8,578 nucleotides of DNA from Rhodobiaceae bacterium UBA7378 (lineage in GTDB: Bacteria; Pseudomonadota; Alphaproteobacteria; RS24): the NCBI GenBank assembly GCA_002469805.1, contig DKNW01000072.1, positions 1 to 8,578 of the forward strand, written 5' to 3'. The translations under genes and the position numbers were made by a program. This document shows, piece by piece, positions 5,622 through 8,578 of the stretch. Position 1 is the first letter of the stretch. Each line of letters starts with the position of its first letter. The notes under the pieces are model-generated. The model was not told the origin of the DNA and did no database searches. It worked only from the letters and a program-made list of their open reading frames with translations.

Positions 5622-6586
5622 TGGCAGATGATAAGAAACTAGACGCGAAAAAAGCTGGCGCAAAAGAGCCCGCCCCCAAAAAGGCGAAATCCACCGCGCT
5701 TGCGCCTGCCCCCTCACCAGAGGGCAGCCTGTCGCGCTATCTCGCTGAAATTCGCAAGTTTCCCATTCTCGAAGCGCAGGAAGAGTATGAACTGGCCCGC
5801 GACTATGCCGAAAAGGACAACGTCAAGGCCGCGCACACGCTCGTCACCAGCCATTTGCGGCTGGTCGCCAAAATCGCCATGGGCTATCGCGGCTACGGCC
5901 TGCCCATTGGCGAGGTTATTTCCGAAGGCAATGTGGGGCTGATGCAGGCGGTTAAAAAATTCGACGCCGAGCGTGGCTTCCGTCTCGCCACCTATGCCAT
6001 GTGGTGGATCCGCGCCTCGATACAGGAATATATCTTGCGCTCGTGGTCGCTGGTCAAAATCGGCACCACCGCGGCACAAAAGAAGCTGTTTTTCAATTTG
6101 CGTCGCTTGAAGGGCGAGATTAACGCCATTGATGGCGGCTCGATGACCCCCGAACAAGTCAGCGAAATTGCCGAGCGCCTTGGCGTGCAGGAAAACGAAG
6201 TGGAAATGATGGACGGGCGCATGTCGACCGGCGACCAGTCGCTTAACGCGCCCATGCGCGGGCGCGGCAGTGAAGGCGAAGATGGCGGCGAGTGGCAAGA
6301 CTGGCTGGAAGATAGTGCCGAGAGCCAAGAGGTCGTACTTGCGGAAGAAGACGAGATGGATGCCCGCCGGCAGTTATTGCTGGGTGCTCTTGCCACGCTG
6401 AACGAACGCGAGGCCGAAATTCTGCAAGCCCGCCGCCTGAAAGACGAACCCGACACGCTGGAAACCCTCAGCCACCGTTTTAACGTGAGCCGCGAACGCA
6501 TCCGTCAGATCGAGGCGCGTGCGTTTGAAAAACTCCGCACCGCCATGACGGAACAGGCCCAAGACCGCGGGTTGATTGAGGGTTAG
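5564..6586 (+). CDS. rpoH: Heat-shock sigma factor RpoH (sigma-32)
   Basis: Alternative sigma factor that directs RNA polymerase to heat-shock promoters. Region 1.2/2: SLSRYLAEIRKFPIL, then TSHLRLVAKIAMGYRGYGLP, the region 2 core ISEGNVGLMQAVKKF and YAMWWIRASIQEYILRSW. The RpoH box QKKLFFNLR at 172-180 separates RpoH from other sigma-70 proteins. Region 4.2 helix-turn-helix at about 300-324 (ETLSHRFNVSRERIRQIEARAFEKL, split here only by role). The GTG at 5564 (340 residues) is chosen because GAGGT at 5550-5554 is correctly placed; the ATG at 5621 gives 321 residues but has no Shine-Dalgarno. A GTG at 5531 also lacks one. Either way the protein exceeds the usual 285-300, through a Lys/Ala/Pro-rich tail before SPEGSLSRYL. 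The start of the gene is certain only to within these options. Confidence 0.93.
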   Translation: MHKAVHKTVHKIVQNKVQSMADDKKLDAKKAGAKEPAPKKAKSTALAPAPSPEGSLSRYLAEIRKFPILEAQEEYELARDYAEKDNVKAAHTLVTSHLRLVAKIAMGYRGYGLPIGEVISEGNVGLMQAVKKFDAERGFRLATYAMWWIRASIQEYILRSWSLVKIGTTAAQKKLFFNLRRLKGEINAIDGGSMTPEQVSEIAERLGVQENEVEMMDGRMSTGDQSLNAPMRGRGSEGEDGGEWQDWLEDSAESQEVVLAEEDEMDARRQLLLGALATLNEREAEILQARRLKDEPDTLETLSHRFNVSRERIRQIEARAFEKLRTAMTEQAQDRGLIEG

Positions 6587-6894
6587 TAGTGACGAAGCGG
6601 CTAGAGTTGTGTGTTCAAGTGCTAGGAACTGGTAACTTACTTCCTATATCTATTTGCCATTTCTCCACCTCAGATTGAGCGTGGCTGGCTAAGAAACACG
6701 GTCGCGCGGTGGTGGTAGCGCACGGCCCCAATAACCGCCGTCGGCATTACCTTTCCTCATGGTTTGTTTCAGATTTTATCGGCTCCTGTCGCATAAGCAC
6801 TGCCCCGAATTGTCTTAAATTACAGCTTGTCTTTCGCGCCAATCGCCGCCACGCTAACACCCGATTTCCTAAAAAAAACAAAAAGGAGCAGGAA
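6587..6894 (+). other. Intergenic gap between rpoH and the amidohydrolase gene
   Basis: 308 bases without a supported gene. The amidohydrolase frame is open back to a GTG at 6709, but that extension matches nothing and has no ribosome site. I saw no rpoH terminator with a U-run and no convincing -35/-10 pair. TTGTCTT occurs twice (6810-6816 and 6827-6833), 17 bases apart from start to start. A stretch near 6701-6730 resembles a tRNA D-arm but lacks the rest of a tRNA. The right end is A-rich (6871-6884), running into the ribosome site of the next gene. Confidence 0.6.
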
Positions 6895-7878
6895 ATGAGC
6901 CACATGGCAGCGATTGAGAAGAAGCACGCAACCCAGACAGAGGATCGCGCGCATGAGCCCGTCATCGACATGCACATGCATATTGTCGATTTTCTGCAAA
7001 AGACAGACGGGCTGTCTGCCCTGCTGAAACAAATGGATGCGGCAAATATCGACAAAAGCGTGATATTCGGCCTGCCGGTGAAAAAGAAATGGGAGTCGTT
7101 CGAGCCGCACCCGCCGTTTTACTATCTAGATGATAATGCGCCGTGTTATTATTACGGCCTGACAGACGAGGTGGTGGCCGAGCAATATCTGGCGCTTTCC
7201 AAGCAAGACCAGAAGCGCTTCGCGCCGATGATTTGCGGGTTTAACCCGACCGATTGTCTGGCTATCGACCATCTGGAATACATCTATAATAAATATCCTA
7301 TCTGGAAGGGCGTGGGCGAATTGCTGCTGCGCCATGATGATTTGACCAATTTGACGATGGAAGAAGTGGCGCGCATTAACCACAAGGCGCTGGAGCCGAT
7401 TTTCCAATTCTGCATCGACAGGCAGCTGCCGCTGATGATCCACCAAAATGTGACGTCGGTGGGCATTCATGACCATTTTGAATATCTGCACGAATTGCGC
7501 CATGTGCTGACCGGCTTTCCCAAGCTCAACCTTGTATGGGCGCATTGCGGCATCTCGCGGCGCATTGGCGGCAAAGACTATTTCAAAGTGACAGATGCGC
7601 TGTTGAACGAATTTTCTAACCTGAAAGTCGATATCGCCTGGGTGGTTTTCGATGATGTAATTTGCGACCCAGACAATAACGACCTACCAAAGGCCGAATG
7701 GGTGCAACTCATTGAGGAAAACCCCAACCGCTTTATGGTAGGCAGTGACTTATGCGGGCATTTCGACAGCCTCGGCAAAACCATAGCGCGGTATAACAAG
7801 CTGTTCAGCATGCTCAGCCCCACGACCGTGGCGGCTATTGCCCATGGCAATGCCCAACAGCTCTGGTTCGATGACTAG
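6895..7878 (+). CDS. Amidohydrolase-2 family metal-dependent hydrolase
   Basis: 327-residue predicted TIM-barrel metal-dependent hydrolase or decarboxylase of the amidohydrolase-2 family (relatives include ACMSD and 4-oxalomesaconate hydratase). Metal-site signals: HxH in VIDMHMHIVDF (His27, His29) after the first strand, His183 in LMIHQN, His217 in VWAHCG and Asp285 in VGSDLCGH, the expected order of ligands. The cytoplasm is likely, as no signal peptide is seen. The substrate cannot be deduced, and the neighbours (rpoH, purA) give no pathway clue. The ATG at 6895 follows an excellent AGGAG (6884-6888) at six bases. A second in-frame ATG at 6904 is less well placed. No second gene follows on the same strand, so it seems to be a single-gene unit. 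Confidence 0.85.
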   Translation: MSHMAAIEKKHATQTEDRAHEPVIDMHMHIVDFLQKTDGLSALLKQMDAANIDKSVIFGLPVKKKWESFEPHPPFYYLDDNAPCYYYGLTDEVVAEQYLALSKQDQKRFAPMICGFNPTDCLAIDHLEYIYNKYPIWKGVGELLLRHDDLTNLTMEEVARINHKALEPIFQFCIDRQLPLMIHQNVTSVGIHDHFEYLHELRHVLTGFPKLNLVWAHCGISRRIGGKDYFKVTDALLNEFSNLKVDIAWVVFDDVICDPDNNDLPKAEWVQLIEENPNRFMVGSDLCGHFDSLGKTIARYNKLFSMLSPTTVAAIAHGNAQQLWFDD

Positions 7879-7906
7879 GGTGTTAGAAGGGAGAAGGCGG
7901 GCTGGG

Positions 7907-7924
7907 CTTTCCCAAAAGGGAAAG
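7907..7924. terminator. Hairpin between convergent genes, possible terminator
   Basis: CTTTCCC (7907-7913), loop AAAA, GGGAAAG (7918-7924): a perfect 7-bp stem in the 59-base gap between the amidohydrolase and purA stop codons. It is symmetrical and could serve both strands. Neither side has a run of T following the stem, so it is not a classic intrinsic terminator; it may be Rho-assisted or only an mRNA 3'-end stabiliser. Confidence 0.45.
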
Positions 7925-7937
7925 TGATCCCTTATAC

Positions 7938-8578
7938 TCAGTCCTCGAACGGGTCTTTAACCAGAATTGTGTCGTCGCGCTCGGGGCTGGTTGACAAAAG
8001 CGTGACCGGCGCGCCGATCAGTTCTTCAATGTAGCGCACATAACGCACGGCATTAGCCGGTAGCGCGGCCCATGAGCGCTTGCCATAGCTCGTCTCGCTC
8101 CAGCCTTCAAGCGTTTCATAAACCGGCGTAACACGCGCTTGCTCAGCGGCGTTGGCGGGCAGATAGTCAATATCACAGCCGTCGAGCTGGTAATGCGTGC
8201 AAATTTTAATTTCGTCGAAGCCATCCAGCACGTCGAGTTTTGTCAGCGCAATACCGTCAATGCCCGCGGTCTGCACAATTTGTTTCACCAGCACGGCATC
8301 AAACCAACCACACCGTCGTTTGCGGCCCGTGACAGTGCCAAACTCACGGCCACGCTCGCCAAGGCGCTGGCCCACCTCATCGTCTAACTCGGTTGGAAAC
8401 GGCCCCTCGCCCACCCGCGTAGTGTAAGCCTTGGTGATGCCCAACACATGGCTCAGCGCCGATGGGCCAATGCCCGTGCCAATAGCGGCCTGCCCAGCAA
8501 TGGTGTTGGAGGAGGTGACATAAGGGTAAGTTCCATGGTCGACATCCAGCAGCGCGCCTTGTGCACCCTCAAACAAAA
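7938..8578 (-). CDS. purA: Adenylosuccinate synthetase PurA (N-terminal half beyond the right edge)
   Basis: Cytoplasmic enzyme making adenylosuccinate from IMP, aspartate and GTP, the first committed step from IMP to AMP. The visible 212 complete codons are the C-terminal half of a protein that is usually about 430 residues. Conserved stretches: FEGAQGALLDVDHGTYPYVTSSNT, broken by no stop; GTGIGPS; the TRVGEGPFPTE loop; GRKRRCGWFDAV (IMP-binding arginine region); LTKLDVLDGFDEIKIC (guanine-recognition KxD within TKLD); and the terminal IEELIGAPVTLLSTSPERDDTI..DPF. The reading frame is intact and the stop is TGA at 7940-7938. The first visible codon is an internal Leu, not a start. It is convergent with the amidohydrolase gene. 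Confidence 0.96.
   Translation of the reverse strand, partial: LFEGAQGALLDVDHGTYPYVTSSNTIAGQAAIGTGIGPSALSHVLGITKAYTTRVGEGPFPTELDDEVGQRLGERGREFGTVTGRKRRCGWFDAVLVKQIVQTAGIDGIALTKLDVLDGFDEIKICTHYQLDGCDIDYLPANAAEQARVTPVYETLEGWSETSYGKRSWAALPANAVRYVRYIEELIGAPVTLLSTSPERDDTILVKDPFED

Noticed and set aside
5714..6501. Long minus-strand open frames across rpoH
   Set aside because: Antisense shadows of a conserved sigma factor; their translations show no family features.
6701..6730. tRNA-like segment (GCGCGGTGGTGGTAGCGC resembles a D-arm)
   Set aside because: No anticodon arm, no GTTCGA T-loop and no acceptor pairing follow within tRNA distance; it is probably chance or a decayed remnant.
6709..6894. 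N-terminal extension of the amidohydrolase from GTG 6709
   Set aside because: No ribosome site at 6709, no family similarity in the added 62 residues, and a very strong Shine-Dalgarno at 6884-6888 supports ATG 6895.

Overview
The window looks like chromosomal DNA of an alphaproteobacterium. It carries a CtrA-family response regulator whose DNA-binding domain has the near-invariant CtrA signature, a DUF1134/EipA envelope protein, an RpoH of the alphaproteobacterial type next to an RluA-family pseudouridine synthase, and an MnmA of the alphaproteobacterial type. Base composition is moderately GC-rich by eye (not computed). The DNA is densely coding. I saw no tRNA or rRNA gene, insertion sequence, phage gene or CRISPR array. 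Most of the window is conserved core gene content.

Layout. (1) 1-704, minus strand: 5' two thirds of mnmA (tRNA 2-thiouridylase), running off the left edge. (2) 705-856: divergent promoter region. (3) 857-3102, plus strand: ctrA-like regulator, cysQ (3'-phosphoadenosine 5'-phosphate phosphatase) and eipA (periplasmic DUF1134 protein). cysQ and eipA are tightly joined: the Shine-Dalgarno for a probable TTG start of eipA overlaps the cysQ stop codon. (4) 3135-4464, minus strand: a two-gene unit of a small single-pass membrane protein (DUF6476-like) followed by a membrane-anchored alpha/beta hydrolase. (5) 4463-6586, plus strand: rluD-like pseudouridine synthase, then rpoH. The rluD-like gene and the DUF6476-like gene are divergent and their start codons share the same CATG. 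(6) 6587-6894: non-coding gap of about 300 bases. (7) 6895-7878, plus strand: amidohydrolase-2 family metal-dependent hydrolase. (8) 7938-8578, minus strand: 3' half of purA, running off the right edge, converging on the amidohydrolase with a perfect 7-bp hairpin between them.

The most unusual structure is the rpoH 5' end. Five imperfect 12-bp tandem repeats (core AGTGCACAAA) lie directly before the first ATG. They are in frame with rpoH and place an in-frame GTG exactly every 12 bases. A hairpin just upstream buries the only good Shine-Dalgarno, and the self-complementary GTGCAC cores of neighbouring repeats can pair as alternative hairpins over the GTG start codons. Because rpoH is the heat-shock sigma factor, a structure-controlled (possibly temperature-sensing) translation start is a reasonable but untested idea. 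A second point of interest is a CtrA-family regulator two genes from eipA, a gene reported to be under CtrA control in Brucella.
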